DNA of 64,000 bases from Shewanella sp. HN-41. GTDB taxonomy: Bacteria > Pseudomonadota > Gammaproteobacteria > Enterobacterales > Shewanellaceae. Each line of letters begins with the position of its first letter. Positions within the stretch are counted from its first letter, which is position 1. The DNA lies in contig NZ_AFOZ01000037.1 in NCBI RefSeq assembly GCF_000217915.1, positions 124,001 through 188,000 on the forward strand, written 5' to 3'. The translations under genes and the position numbers were made by a program. This document shows, piece by piece, positions 39,378-49,416 of this stretch. The notes below the pieces were generated by a model. That model did no database searches. It saw only the letters and a list, made by a program, of their open reading frames with translations, and was not told the DNA's origin.

Positions 39378-40667
39378 TTAATGTAATTTAAGTTTAGGCC
39401 GTTGCCACTTTAATAGTTTTTGTGCAATGCGATAAACGATCGCTGAAAACCAACCATAAAGACTTGCTAAGTGCCTTTGATATAAAGAAATATACATAAT
39501 TCGAGCAATATGGCCCTCGACAAAGAAAGTGCCAGAGCGTAAGTTCCCCATCAAATTTCCCACTGCAGAAAAGCGGCTCAATGATACCAGCGAACCATAA
39601 TCTTTGTATTCAAAGGCCTTTTCTGATTTTCCTTGTAACCGATTAACAATATTGCTAAATAGCGTGTCCGCCATTTGTGCCGCGGCTTGAGCTCTTGGAG
39701 GAACCGCTTGGCCCGATTCAAGGATTAATAAAGCGCAGTCACCTAGTGCATAAATGTCCTGATGGCCCTTTACTCGCATACAAGCATCTACTTCAACTTG
39801 ATTGCGCGATGTGATGGGGAGTTTTGTGAAATTTTGAAAAGCTTTAGGTCCTTTAACCCCTGCAGCCCATACTTTTAATCCGGCCTCAATCACATCGCCA
39901 TCTTGGGTGATAAAACCATCACGCGTCACTTCCTTTACTTGCACACCAATATGTAAGCGTATACCGATTTTATCTAGTACAGCTTGGGCTCGAGCACTCA
40001 CTCGTTCTGGTAACTGCGGAAGTATTTTAGGAGAGGCTTCAATCAAGTGCACATCGAGATGATGCTTCGAAATGTTCAGATAACCATATTCTTTAACTGA
40101 CTCAATCACATGATGAAGTTCTGCTGCTAATTCGACTCCTGTAGCCCCTGCACCCACAATACCGATACTCACTCTTTCCTGAGTTTCATTTAACTGTAGC
40201 AAAGCATCGAGCAATTTATGATGGAACAGATTCGCATTCTCTAAGCTATCGAGAAATATACAATGCTCTTCAGCACCTAATGTGTTGAAACTATTAGAGA
40301 CACCACCCAATGCAAGCACAAGATAGTCATACTCTATTTGGCGTGGCTCTAATAGCAGTTCTCCTCCATCACTATAAACTGCAGCTAATTGGATAATTTT
40401 AGCATCGGGCTCGCATTGTTCTATTTCACCTCGAATATAGCGGTAACCATTTTTAAGTCCATGATCACGATAGAGTAGTCCCTCAATTGATTGATCAATC
40501 ACACCAACAGCGACTTCGTGTAATTTAGGCTTCCATATATGAATAGGACTTTTGTCAATTAAGCACACATCGACGACATCACTACCGCCCCATTTTCGGC
40601 CCAACTTAGATGCAAGCGCTAAACCCGCGGCGCCGCCCCCCACAATCACTATTCTTTTTGTAACCAA
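39378..40667 (-). CDS. ndh: Type II NADH dehydrogenase
   Basis: Membrane-associated flavoprotein of about 429 residues that passes electrons from NADH to quinone without pumping protons. The FAD motif is RIVIVGGGAAGLALASKLG at the N-terminus, followed by HIWKPKLHEVAVG, the NADH motif IGIVGAGATGVELAAEL near 170, and the C-terminal FAD contact IYALGDCA. I favour the TTG at 40667 because GAGG lies eight bases before it; the frame also reaches a GTG at 40688 without a ribosome binding site. Confidence 0.9.
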   Translation of the reverse strand: MVTKRIVIVGGGAAGLALASKLGRKWGGSDVVDVCLIDKSPIHIWKPKLHEVAVGVIDQSIEGLLYRDHGLKNGYRYIRGEIEQCEPDAKIIQLAAVYSDGGELLLEPRQIEYDYLVLALGGVSNSFNTLGAEEHCIFLDSLENANLFHHKLLDALLQLNETQERVSIGIVGAGATGVELAAELHHVIESVKEYGYLNISKHHLDVHLIEASPKILPQLPERVSARAQAVLDKIGIRLHIGVQVKEVTRDGFITQDGDVIEAGLKVWAAGVKGPKAFQNFTKLPITSRNQVEVDACMRVKGHQDIYALGDCALLILESGQAVPPRAQAAAQMADTLFSNIVNRLQGKSEKAFEYKDYGSLVSLSRFSAVGNLMGNLRSGTFFVEGHIARIMYISLYQRHLASLYGWFSAIVYRIAQKLLKWQRPKLKLH

Positions 40668-40825
40668 AATAACAACCTCAACAACCACGTTTAAGTGGCT
40701 AAGTTATACCATGTTACTGATAAGAGATAACTACTTTAGTCAAGTAAAGCTAGCGGTTTTCCATTAAAGATATTTCAGAATAGGCATATTGAGTACATTC
40801 CAATAACGCTGGCAGCCCCAATAAA

Positions 40826-40845
40826 AAAGGGCCTTAAGGCCCTTT
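40826..40845 (-). terminator. Terminator of glnB
   Basis: AAAGGGCCTTAAGGCCCTTT is a perfect palindrome 18 bases after the glnB stop, with A/T tracts on both sides. Confidence 0.85.
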
Positions 40846-40862
40846 AAAATCACATTGATAGC

Positions 40863-41252
<390 letters not shown>

Positions 41253-41447
41253 TTACACGGGCTTACGTCAATATTGAAGCACATACGCTGCTTTGCTCAT
41301 AAAACACAGTTTCTACAAAACCGCGGTTAGCACATAAAAGTCTAAGAAAAGTCCCCTGCTGAGGCTCAGAGATTTTATACTTACAATCTCATCGTTCTCG
41401 ATCCATTCGCTCGCAGGATGCAAGCGCAATACAGACAAGGAAGTGTT

Positions 41448-41960
41448 ATGAGCATTTATCCAAAAGGCTTTAGCCTTCTCGAACTTATTACCACTCTATC
41501 AGTATCAACCATCCTATTGGCTATAGGTGTATCACCCTTAACAGATTTTTATACCCGATATCGGGCCGATAGCAGCATACGGCTGATCCAACAAACATTG
41601 CAGTTTGCACGTAATCAAGCAATTTCCTTCAATATGAGGGTAACAGTCTGCGCTCTTATCGACGGAAAATGCGATTCAAACTGGCAAGCTGGCCTCACTG
41701 TTTTTATTGACACTAATAATAACAATCAACTGGATAGCAGTGATAGAAAGCTCTATACCACTAATGCGTTTCACTCAAAAGATACTGTTACATACAATCG
41801 TGCGGTAATTCGTTTTTTACCAGATGGATTAGCTTCTGGCACCAATGGAACGCTTAAATATTGCCCATCCAGTCCGACAAGCCCATATTCACAAGCAATC
41901 GTTATTAATCAAGCAGGTAGAGCTCGTATTTCAACAGATAGCAACATAAATTGTACTTAG
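41448..41960 (+). CDS. GspH/FimT-family minor pseudopilin
   Basis: Type IV prepilin-like protein of 170 residues. The leader peptide MSIYPKG is cut before FSLLELITTLSVSTILLAIG, with Glu5 present in the mature form, and FARNQAISFNMRVTVCALIDG follows. GspH/FimT proteins are minor pilins that prime pilus assembly. The ATG at 41448 has AAGGA upstream. It is the first of two related genes, 177 bases apart, convergent with the main pil operon. Confidence 0.82.
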   Translation: MSIYPKGFSLLELITTLSVSTILLAIGVSPLTDFYTRYRADSSIRLIQQTLQFARNQAISFNMRVTVCALIDGKCDSNWQAGLTVFIDTNNNNQLDSSDRKLYTTNAFHSKDTVTYNRAVIRFLPDGLASGTNGTLKYCPSSPTSPYSQAIVINQAGRARISTDSNINCT

Positions 41961-42137
41961 CTTAAGCTGCGCTAAGAAACGGGTAAGGGTTTATATCTTG
42001 AAAATGCACCGCACTCAATATCATCGTAAGGAAGCTATTTCATATCAAAAACATAAGATTAAAAAGGCACTAGTTAGATACTGAAATCAACAGCATTCTC
42101 GCTTATACTCTATGGAAGATAAGTGAGGATTGCTCGT

Positions 42138-42620
42138 ATGCAAAACAAAATGGTAGGTTTTACCTTAGTTGAATTGATGGTCACTATTGCAGTTGCAGCA
42201 ATTTTATTAACCGTTGGAGTACCGTCACTGGTCACTCTCTACGAAGGTATGCGAGTCAATAACAACATTACAAAAATCCACGACATTATGGTCTTTGCTC
42301 GCAATCAGGCAGTGAGTTATGGAACCACAGTCAATGTATGTCCCTTTGCTACAGCAACCTCCTGTGGGACGTCAACAGACTGGAGCAAAGGAATTCGTGT
42401 ATATATCGGAACTGATAAAGAATTGCGGGTTATTGATGGCTTCCATTCGAGCGACAAAATTAAAGGTTCTATTAATTCGCTAACATTCTCAGCTGACGGC
42501 CTTTCTTCTGGAGGAACATTAATTTATTGCCCTGGAGGAAAGACGGCGGAATCGAAGGGCGTTATAGTAAATGCTGGTGGCATCATTTCGTACGGTTCTA
42601 ATGGCAGTAGCTGTGCCTAA
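42138..42620 (+). CDS. GspH/FimT-family minor pseudopilin (FimU-like)
   Basis: Prepilin-like protein of 160 residues. The leader MQNKMVG precedes FTLVELMVTIAVAAILLTVG with the conserved Glu5, then FARNQAVSYGTTVNVCPF. It is similar to the gene at 41448 (same leader type, FARNQA block and GLSSGG/GLASG ending) and probably arose by duplication. GAGG lies nine bases before the ATG at 42138. The FimU- or FimT-type role is not separable by eye. Confidence 0.82.
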   Translation: MQNKMVGFTLVELMVTIAVAAILLTVGVPSLVTLYEGMRVNNNITKIHDIMVFARNQAVSYGTTVNVCPFATATSCGTSTDWSKGIRVYIGTDKELRVIDGFHSSDKIKGSINSLTFSADGLSSGGTLIYCPGGKTAESKGVIVNAGGIISYGSNGSSCA

Positions 42621-42952
42621 GTATTGACGCTAGACGCATTTAAAACTTGCATTTGACATCACCGCAGCTCTCAAATCCAAAAAACACTTGGCTTTTTTCC
42701 TAAAAAATAAACAACTATGAGGCTATGTCTAAGAACACGGATAAAGGTTTTCCCTCTTAATTTCATTGTCACCATCCGCCTTGCATTGGCATATAATGCT
42801 AATGCAAGCACAAAAACCAATTTAATAAACTATTAGTAATACAAAACCAGAACACTTAGAAAACTATATCATTATGTGGAATTAAATTTTATGAACCATC
42901 AATAAATAAACCTTTAAAAAAGGATTTTTATTAACACAGCGCGAACGAATAC
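42621..42952. other. Convergent intergenic region between fimU-like and tapY2 genes
   Basis: About 330 bases of AT-rich sequence between convergent genes. There is no convincing terminator hairpin, ORF or RNA gene. Confidence 0.4.
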
Positions 42953-43252
42953 TTATCTAAGCGTAATTTTATCTAATTGCTTGCTCTCGTCACTGGTAAA
43001 TTCTTGGCTTAGAGGAACACACTCAACAACATCTTTAATAAAATACTTTTTACCATCAGAGGCGGTTAGCTGCTTGCCTGGTAAACTGGCAATATTCAGG
43101 TTAACGTCTTTTACCTTCCAACGATAAAAAACCACTTTATCCCCTTTAGATGCCGTAATGTGACATTTATAGTCCTGTGCTGACTCACTCGTCGCAGCAA
43201 CGGACACACAAGAAAAAAGACCTAACACTAAACCAATAAGAAATCTGCTCAT
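42953..43252 (-). CDS. tapY2: TapY2-family type IV pilus-associated protein
   Basis: Small secreted protein of 99 residues with signal peptide MSRFLIGLVLGLFSCVSVAA. The mature part (YKCHITASKGDKVVFYRWKV to CVPLSQEF) has two cysteines and matches the small protein found after pilE in Shewanella and Aeromonas pilus operons. Its ATG overlaps the pilE stop by four bases (ATGA), showing translational coupling. The function is unknown; location supports an accessory pilus role. Confidence 0.75.
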   Translation of the reverse strand: MSRFLIGLVLGLFSCVSVAATSESAQDYKCHITASKGDKVVFYRWKVKDVNLNIASLPGKQLTASDGKKYFIKDVVECVPLSQEFTSDESKQLDKITLR

Positions 43253-43656
43253 TTCCAACACTCCGCTGACGGGCCTTTTACACCCGCTGATGTCATAGTA
43301 ATAGTTGCACAAGTGGAATCTCGACTTGCTTGGTTCCCTTTCGCTGTTGCCGTAATCGTAAACGAGCTCGTACCAGCAGAAGCAACACTATAATATCCAT
43401 GCTCAGTAACAAAGGGGTTTGCCAATCCAAGCTTTGTCATATCTGTCGCATAAGCACGATTATCCAAGTAATATTGCTCCTGCAAATTTGCCACATTCAT
43501 TACCGCAGCAACACCTTCCGAGCGTCCACTCTTGATGACATAGTCAATATACGATGGATAGGCAATCGCAGCTAAAATACCAACTATAACAACGGCGATC
43601 ATCACTTCAATCAAAGTAAATCCCTGTAAACTATTATTTTTCATTAACATCGTCAC
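43249..43656 (-). CDS. pilE: Minor type IV pilin PilE
   Basis: Prepilin of about 135 residues. The leader MKNNSLQG is cut before FTLIEVMIAVVIVGILAAIAYPSYIDYV, the classic pilin N-terminal helix with Glu5. Cysteines near the C-terminus (STCATI to AECWK) form the D-region pair. The frame starts at a GTG overlapping the pilY1 stop; ATGs at 43650 and 43644 are alternatives. It is coupled to pilY1 and tapY2. Confidence 0.88.
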   Translation of the reverse strand: MTMLMKNNSLQGFTLIEVMIAVVIVGILAAIAYPSYIDYVIKSGRSEGVAAVMNVANLQEQYYLDNRAYATDMTKLGLANPFVTEHGYYSVASAGTSSFTITATAKGNQASRDSTCATITMTSAGVKGPSAECWK

Positions 43657-46600
43657 TCATCAATATGGTAATAAATTTTATTGGTCTTTAAACCACTGCC
43701 TAATTCGATCGTACCTTTACATTCGCCATTATCACACTCTCCTTTACCCACTCCGATAACATAAGCTTTCGGCTCTTCACCCGGCTCAGGTCTAGGGATC
43801 ACAATTTGAGGTGTATCAGGGACTCGCTCCCCTACTTCATAATAGAGAGTGTTAGATGTTCTTGTTCCTTTATGTAAATCAAATACATAAAGCCGACCCT
43901 GTCCTGAAAAGCCACAAACTCCAGCATCTAAATCCACTAATTGATTAGTTGGTGGCACAAATGAGGTAAAATAAACTTTTCCGTCAAATATTAACGATGA
44001 AGAAAGGCTCTTCTCACCTATTGTAGGAAAATCATAGTACCAGCCTCTTTTTTCACCAAAAGCAATATTTTCGCTCTGCGATGCAGGGGCTGATGAGGTG
44101 ACATCATATAAATTTGAAATGGTTAGTGGTGCAGGTACATCTGTTCCAGAATATTGTTTTGTCACAACATTCCTATCCTGAAAAACATAGAACATATCGT
44201 TAGTTGCAGTGTCTAGCGGATGTGTTCTGTTTCCTGTTCCAACGGTAACAGCATCATATGGAATACTTTGATATGATAAAACACCATTTTCTGAATGAAG
44301 ATTATTAAATTGGGTTTGCGCGACCGTTGGTTCAGCGAAAAACATTCTATTATCTGGCGAACTATCTGAACTAATTGATGCAAACTTAAAAATAGACCAA
44401 GTAGAATTAACTGCCGAAGGTAAATCCATACGCCACACATTGCCATCAACATCCGTTGCATAGATACGATCAGTTAATCCATCGTTATTACTATCTAATA
44501 TAGCAACCTTATTAGGAATACTCCCCATTCCCGCGGCTGTAAAACTATATTTATATGTACCAGTCTCTGCATCAACTATATAAATTGTGGATCCTGAACC
44601 ATCTGATGAGGCCATACCTCCCCCAAAAACTAATACAGGTTTGGCATATCCTGGAATAAAAGTCACTACTGGTTCAGACCACGATTGGCCTAGCTCTTGA
44701 AAACTATCAGTAGAGTCAATTTTCCACATGAATTTAGGAGAATCTGGTGATGTAATATCTAAAGCATAGTAGGAAGCCCCCCCTCGACGCATCCCCAAAA
44801 ATACCCAAGCTTTATTAACCTCACCATAAGAATTAGTTTCAGTATATGCAACAGGAGATAAATCCATACCGTACACACTATGCACTCTCGTTGGGGAGTT
44901 TTCACGCAACCGAGAAACATTTCCCCATAACTCTGGAGGGATAAATGCCCAAGACTCTTTCACATTTCCAACAGAAAAATCACTACTACCTGTATCAGAG
45001 TCCATAAACATATGGACTAATCCCTGATTTGTACCGACTAAAACTCGAACATCAAGGTTCTCGGAAGTGACATTTCCATCTGAATCTTTAGTTGCTTTTT
45101 TACCAAAATTGATTGCCAAGGGTTTTGAATGGAGTGGATCCCCCATAATATCTTCCCTAGCATCTGTGGTACTCTCATTATTATTATCATCATCTACATC
45201 AACACCATAGAGCCAATCCAAATCAGCTTGGGAGTAATTAATTACAAAGTCTGTAGAACTAATATCTGTCAAGCTAGAGCCACTAAGGGATTTGAGTTGT
45301 CTATTTTTAAGGGTACTTCTCAAAATTGGCAACACACCTCCCGAATTGACTTTATTGCCATCGGGGGCGTTGGCAGGACAAGTATTCCAGTAGGTACAAG
45401 TGCTCGAAGCTATATTCCCATTAGTATCGATTGCATTTGTAACACCACCAGGCCCCACAATTTCACCCGCAGAATTAACCTTTAACTTTTTCAGATTACC
45501 ACTCCACCGAGGACCCTCTCCAGGTAAAAACATTGCAAAATAAGCCGAATTATATGTCTGCGTTTTATCGAAATTATTACTTGCAATACTGGGGGAAGTA
45601 AAAGATGAGTCAATTGATAAAATTGATTTTAATACATCATCCATTGCCTGTACTAAATCTAAGCCATTTTTGGCGACATAATAGCCCTTAGAAATTCCTT
45701 GAGCATTTCTGGAATTGCCGCCTCTAAAGGCTGTTTCCTCCAACAATGCCGCAGCAACATCGGCACCATCAGAAAAACCAATAGTAAAGGTCCTCACATT
45801 TTGTTTGTTATCAATACCATTAGCATCAGTAACGCCAGCAACCAAATCATTATTGGCCATGTATGCGGCTAAAGCGGGTAAATAACTGGTCTCCTTCACA
45901 CCTTTATCATTAGTAAATTCGAAGCCACTGTAATCAGCTTGAATTTTAGCGGAGCCGGTTAATGATTGAATCGCAAGATCGGCAGAATGATCTAAGGTCG
46001 GCGCACCATCAGTAATGTAAATAATATAAGCAGTATCAGGGCACTTTTTAAATGGTGTGGTGTAATTACCGGAGCTAAGAATACTCGGTGGACTATTGGG
46101 AACATAACCACTAATAGTATACTTCCCCTTGGCATTACTATCTTTATTACCAAAAGTTACAGGTCCTCCACTAAAATACTGATAAGCTTCATAAAGCGTT
46201 TCACAGAGGGGGGTATTTGTCTGTGCAGGCATCCCATTAATTAATGACAGGAGTGCTGTCTGATTCGCACTTGTTAACTCCTTGATATCCGAAACGATTC
46301 TTCCACCATCCGCATCTCCTTCTGCAGCATAATTTAAATTAAATATAGCCAATCCAGCGTCAATATCTATACTTAAATCCGTTAATGCCGTTGATATTGC
46401 ATCTTTAGCAACATCTAGTCGAGTGCCAGTCCCACCACTATTTTGTCCTTCTTCTGTTTGGGTGATCCATTTGTACCAAACTAAATAGTGAGCAGTGTAA
46501 AGTGTGACAGGAGAGCCTTTTCCGAAATCTGTACCTGCTAGGCTTGCGTCCCGCGCAGCACTATCAGAACCTGTGGTATACATAGCTTTTTGGTCCACAG

Positions 46601-47204
46601 GATATCCCGGAGCATAAGACGTTGTTGAGTTTCCTTGTTTATTAGCCCCTGGATTTTTCGGTTCACTTTCCATTATATCTTGATAACAATCAACAATTTG
46701 ACCTTGGTTAAATCCTTCATTTTCAGCTAAAGGGGTCCATCTACCAGAATTACCACTGGCTTTAAACTCGCGTAGTAACCCTGTGTAACGCCCCCTGCTC
46801 ACTAATGCTTCCGCAGCCTTTTGACAATTATTATTATCTGCATAAAATCGACGAGAATCACTTGGCACATCGGGTGTAGGCATATTACTGGTATTATCAA
46901 TCCCTCCTGCATTCCAATAGATCCCTTTTTCATTAATATAGCCAGAATAATCAGCTAAATAATTCTCAAAACCGAGCGCATATGAGCATGTTTTACCTAC
47001 ATTTTCTGCTGAACAATAAGAGCTGACAGCATTCTGATCTTCAGTGGACATACTCCCTGAATTATCAAATATAAATAACACTTGTGGACGCTTGCCAGTT
47101 TTTACGGTGGAGTCAACAAGATAAAGCTCTGTATCATCTGCATGTATTTGCCCCGCAATAATCACCATCGCAACAATCAGAGCACAAAAAATTTGTTTCA
47201 ACAT
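43653..47204 (-). CDS. pilY1: Pilus tip adhesin / assembly protein PilY1
   Basis: Large secreted protein of 1183 residues with signal peptide (FCALIVAMVIIAGQIHA). A von Willebrand A-like region begins at VLFIFDNSGSMSTEDQ, with the MIDAS motif DxSxS, and a PilC-type beta-propeller occupies the C-terminal half with a calcium-binding loop DSNNDGLTDRIYATD near 920. It mediates adhesion and surface sensing at the pilus tip in relatives. It sits in the pilV-W-X-Y1-E-tapY2 operon, separated from pilX by four bases. Confidence 0.92.
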   Translation of the reverse strand: MLKQIFCALIVAMVIIAGQIHADDTELYLVDSTVKTGKRPQVLFIFDNSGSMSTEDQNAVSSYCSAENVGKTCSYALGFENYLADYSGYINEKGIYWNAGGIDNTSNMPTPDVPSDSRRFYADNNNCQKAAEALVSRGRYTGLLREFKASGNSGRWTPLAENEGFNQGQIVDCYQDIMESEPKNPGANKQGNSTTSYAPGYPVDQKAMYTTGSDSAARDASLAGTDFGKGSPVTLYTAHYLVWYKWITQTEEGQNSGGTGTRLDVAKDAISTALTDLSIDIDAGLAIFNLNYAAEGDADGGRIVSDIKELTSANQTALLSLINGMPAQTNTPLCETLYEAYQYFSGGPVTFGNKDSNAKGKYTISGYVPNSPPSILSSGNYTTPFKKCPDTAYIIYITDGAPTLDHSADLAIQSLTGSAKIQADYSGFEFTNDKGVKETSYLPALAAYMANNDLVAGVTDANGIDNKQNVRTFTIGFSDGADVAAALLEETAFRGGNSRNAQGISKGYYVAKNGLDLVQAMDDVLKSILSIDSSFTSPSIASNNFDKTQTYNSAYFAMFLPGEGPRWSGNLKKLKVNSAGEIVGPGGVTNAIDTNGNIASSTCTYWNTCPANAPDGNKVNSGGVLPILRSTLKNRQLKSLSGSSLTDISSTDFVINYSQADLDWLYGVDVDDDNNNESTTDAREDIMGDPLHSKPLAINFGKKATKDSDGNVTSENLDVRVLVGTNQGLVHMFMDSDTGSSDFSVGNVKESWAFIPPELWGNVSRLRENSPTRVHSVYGMDLSPVAYTETNSYGEVNKAWVFLGMRRGGASYYALDITSPDSPKFMWKIDSTDSFQELGQSWSEPVVTFIPGYAKPVLVFGGGMASSDGSGSTIYIVDAETGTYKYSFTAAGMGSIPNKVAILDSNNDGLTDRIYATDVDGNVWRMDLPSAVNSTWSIFKFASISSDSSPDNRMFFAEPTVAQTQFNNLHSENGVLSYQSIPYDAVTVGTGNRTHPLDTATNDMFYVFQDRNVVTKQYSGTDVPAPLTISNLYDVTSSAPASQSENIAFGEKRGWYYDFPTIGEKSLSSSLIFDGKVYFTSFVPPTNQLVDLDAGVCGFSGQGRLYVFDLHKGTRTSNTLYYEVGERVPDTPQIVIPRPEPGEEPKAYVIGVGKGECDNGECKGTIELGSGLKTNKIYYHIDE

Positions 47205-47208
47205 AGCT

Positions 47209-47643
47209 TTAATTTCCTGTTAGCACTTGCTGCTCGACACCAGAAACAACAGTTAGCGAGCCAAGGTTATCCCTGCCGAAAGTCACAGAACTACTAATTT
47301 CAATTCTTCTACAACTGACCAAATTAGCGCCCGTTGCATTTGAAGTTCTTTGACAGCCGACATCACGTACACCTGTATCAGGTAATGGTTTTAATTTTTG
47401 ACTGCTATTAAAAACTGCCGTATCGGTTTCGGCACTTAGGTTGGCAAACTGTTCGCCAGAATAATCAGAAATAACTTGCTCTAAACCACCATCAGCAATG
47501 GCCTTTGCTTCAATTCTTTCTGCACCAGCACCAGACATCCGCAGCGATTGAGTCGAATTAACAGCTAAAGCAACACCAATGACCGTCATAATGATCAAAA
47601 CAATTAATGCGAAAAACAGCACTACACCTTTTTGCTTCTTCAT
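47209..47643 (-). CDS. pilX: Minor pilin PilX
   Basis: Minor pilin of about 144 residues. The leader KKQKG precedes VVLFFALIVLIIMTVIGVALAVNSTQ, the PilX-type helix, which lacks the usual Glu5. I start at the ATG at 47643; the frame extends to 47655, abutting pilW. It is part of the priming complex at the pilus tip. Confidence 0.87.
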   Translation of the reverse strand: MKKQKGVVLFFALIVLIIMTVIGVALAVNSTQSLRMSGAGAERIEAKAIADGGLEQVISDYSGEQFANLSAETDTAVFNSSQKLKPLPDTGVRDVGCQRTSNATGANLVSCRRIEISSSVTFGRDNLGSLTVVSGVEQQVLTGN

Positions 47644-47655
47644 GCACAACTCCAA

Positions 47656-48651
47656 TCAACTACGTATCAGTACTGGATTTTCCAGTACTATTGTTGTGGA
47701 CATAATTTTACGACGATAATGATCATTTACAGGGATAGTTATTTGCTTATCACCAAGCTGATATTTAGTTTCATTGGTATAACTTCTATCTTGATTAATA
47801 GAACGAACCAATATAAAAACCTTAATGGCCACAAGCCTTTGAAAACCTTCATTATCCCACATCAACTCAGTCACATTTTCTGCAGGCATAAAACTATCAG
47901 GTGTACTATCACCATCATTATCAAATCCATACAAAAACCGAATATTTTCTATGCCTTCAACTAATTGCTCATCGTTACTCATACCTGTGCTGGTTAAAGT
48001 TTTACGCCGCAAAATAGGTATTCCACTTGCATCATCAGCAATGAAGTACACATGATGCTGATACTCCCAAATCCTCGAGTTTTCTATCGTTGCGGCAGGG
48101 TTCTCACCAACAAAAAATGCCACTTGTGATGAATTTGATGCGGCATAAATTGCATTGTTATCGCCCTTTAATACACTTGGACCAAGAAAGCGTTTTAACT
48201 GCAAAATATCAGTATCAACTTTCACATCACCATTATCCAAACAACTAAGATGCTCACTCGTGGAGGTGTTTTCGTACCCCCAGAGCCGTCTAAAATGTGC
48301 AGGTTTATCGTTAGGTAAAGTTGCGTTATTTAAGCCAGCCCCAACACAATCAGAAGTTAAGGCAGCAACCTCAACATTTGTATTAATTCCAACAACAAAA
48401 TCGGTCCCAGTTAAGTCCCCCATAAAACCTAACTGACTGATATCCCGTTCCATAATGGCTAATGCGATACGACCATTTTCCTGTAATTGGTTAAATTGAC
48501 TGGTTGTAGTGACATTGGATGACGACATACTAAACATAGTGAATACGCCAGTCGTTAAAAATAGACCTATAACCATAGCAACCATCAATTCAACGAGTGA
48601 CATCCCCGTTTGTCTATTCATAACGACAAATTTTGTTAAACTAAAGGTCAT
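47656..48651 (-). CDS. pilW: Minor pilin PilW
   Basis: Minor pilin of 331 residues. The leader MNRQTG (about residue 11) precedes MSLVELMVAMVIGLFLTTGVFTMF with Glu5 of the mature form, and the C-terminal part contains a LVEGIENIRFLYGFD block typical of PilW. The frame start at 48651 directly follows the pilV stop; the ATG at 48621 would give a more typical leader. It is part of the pilus tip complex. Confidence 0.88.
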   Translation of the reverse strand: MTFSLTKFVVMNRQTGMSLVELMVAMVIGLFLTTGVFTMFSMSSSNVTTTSQFNQLQENGRIALAIMERDISQLGFMGDLTGTDFVVGINTNVEVAALTSDCVGAGLNNATLPNDKPAHFRRLWGYENTSTSEHLSCLDNGDVKVDTDILQLKRFLGPSVLKGDNNAIYAASNSSQVAFFVGENPAATIENSRIWEYQHHVYFIADDASGIPILRRKTLTSTGMSNDEQLVEGIENIRFLYGFDNDGDSTPDSFMPAENVTELMWDNEGFQRLVAIKVFILVRSINQDRSYTNETKYQLGDKQITIPVNDHYRRKIMSTTIVLENPVLIRS

Positions 48652-49203
48652 CTAAATCACCGTTTGAATCGTAAAAACACGTCGTCTATTATTCGATGTA
48701 CCACATTCGATGCTTCCAATACCATCACTCGTTTCACTAATTCCACGCCATGTCATTGTAACTGAAACTGAATTGCCATTAACTTTTATGCATGCTGTAG
48801 GTGTATCCAATCCACCCACATTTTGAGTACCCACGACTTCATCTTCACCAGAAAAGGCTGAGCGCCATTCGTATAAATCCCAAGCAACCAATTGAGCAGG
48901 AGAGCAGAGAGTCCCGCCCTCACAGGCTGGCGATGCAGGTGTGATAGTCGTTTTAGCGCCTATATAGTCCCCAGCATAACTAGCGAGCTGCGTTCGATTA
49001 AGCTTCATCCGGTTGATGATGTCGTTGGCATAGTAGGAGGCCTGTGTCTGCTGAAATGACTCGAAGCTACTTCGCTTTGCGACAATGTGCAGATTAAAAA
49101 TACCTATTAAGCCAATAATTAAGATCACTAATGCGACAAGCACTTCTATTAATGAGAAGCCTCGTTGAAATCTTTTTTGTGTCAAATGTTCGAATTCTGT
49201 CAT
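48652..49203 (-). CDS. pilV: Minor pilin PilV
   Basis: Minor pilin of 183 residues and first gene of the minor pilin operon. The leader MTEFEHLTQKRFQRG precedes FSLIEVLVALVILIIGLIGIF with Glu5. The body includes QTQASYYANDIINRMKLNR, the PilV-family region. No obvious regulator sits upstream; 213 bases separate it from ispH. Confidence 0.88.
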   Translation of the reverse strand: MTEFEHLTQKRFQRGFSLIEVLVALVILIIGLIGIFNLHIVAKRSSFESFQQTQASYYANDIINRMKLNRTQLASYAGDYIGAKTTITPASPACEGGTLCSPAQLVAWDLYEWRSAFSGEDEVVGTQNVGGLDTPTACIKVNGNSVSVTMTWRGISETSDGIGSIECGTSNNRRRVFTIQTVI

Positions 49204-49366
49204 ATTTTTGACAAGCTTTTCAGCAATTTACCCTTTAAAAATCTTAATCTTACGATAAAAACACCATCAACAGTTAATAATAGATGACTAAAATGTAAGT
49301 AGCCAGTAACAATAGCATATAAGCCTTGATGTCATTATGCTTTGTATGAATTTTGGAAATTTTTGC

Positions 49367-49400
49367 TAATAAAAAAGAGGCCTTAGCCTCTTTTTTATTA
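49367..49400 (-). terminator. Terminator of ispH
   Basis: TAATAAAAAAGAGGC and GCCTCTTTTTTATTA form a long perfect stem 17 bases after the ispH stop, with T-runs in both directions. Confidence 0.9.
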
Positions 49401-49416
49401 GCAACATTGAAGTGGA

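Noticed and set aside
42621-42952. Search for a terminator or small RNA between convergent pilin genes
   Set aside because: Only weak complementarity was found, and no convincing stem or T-run.
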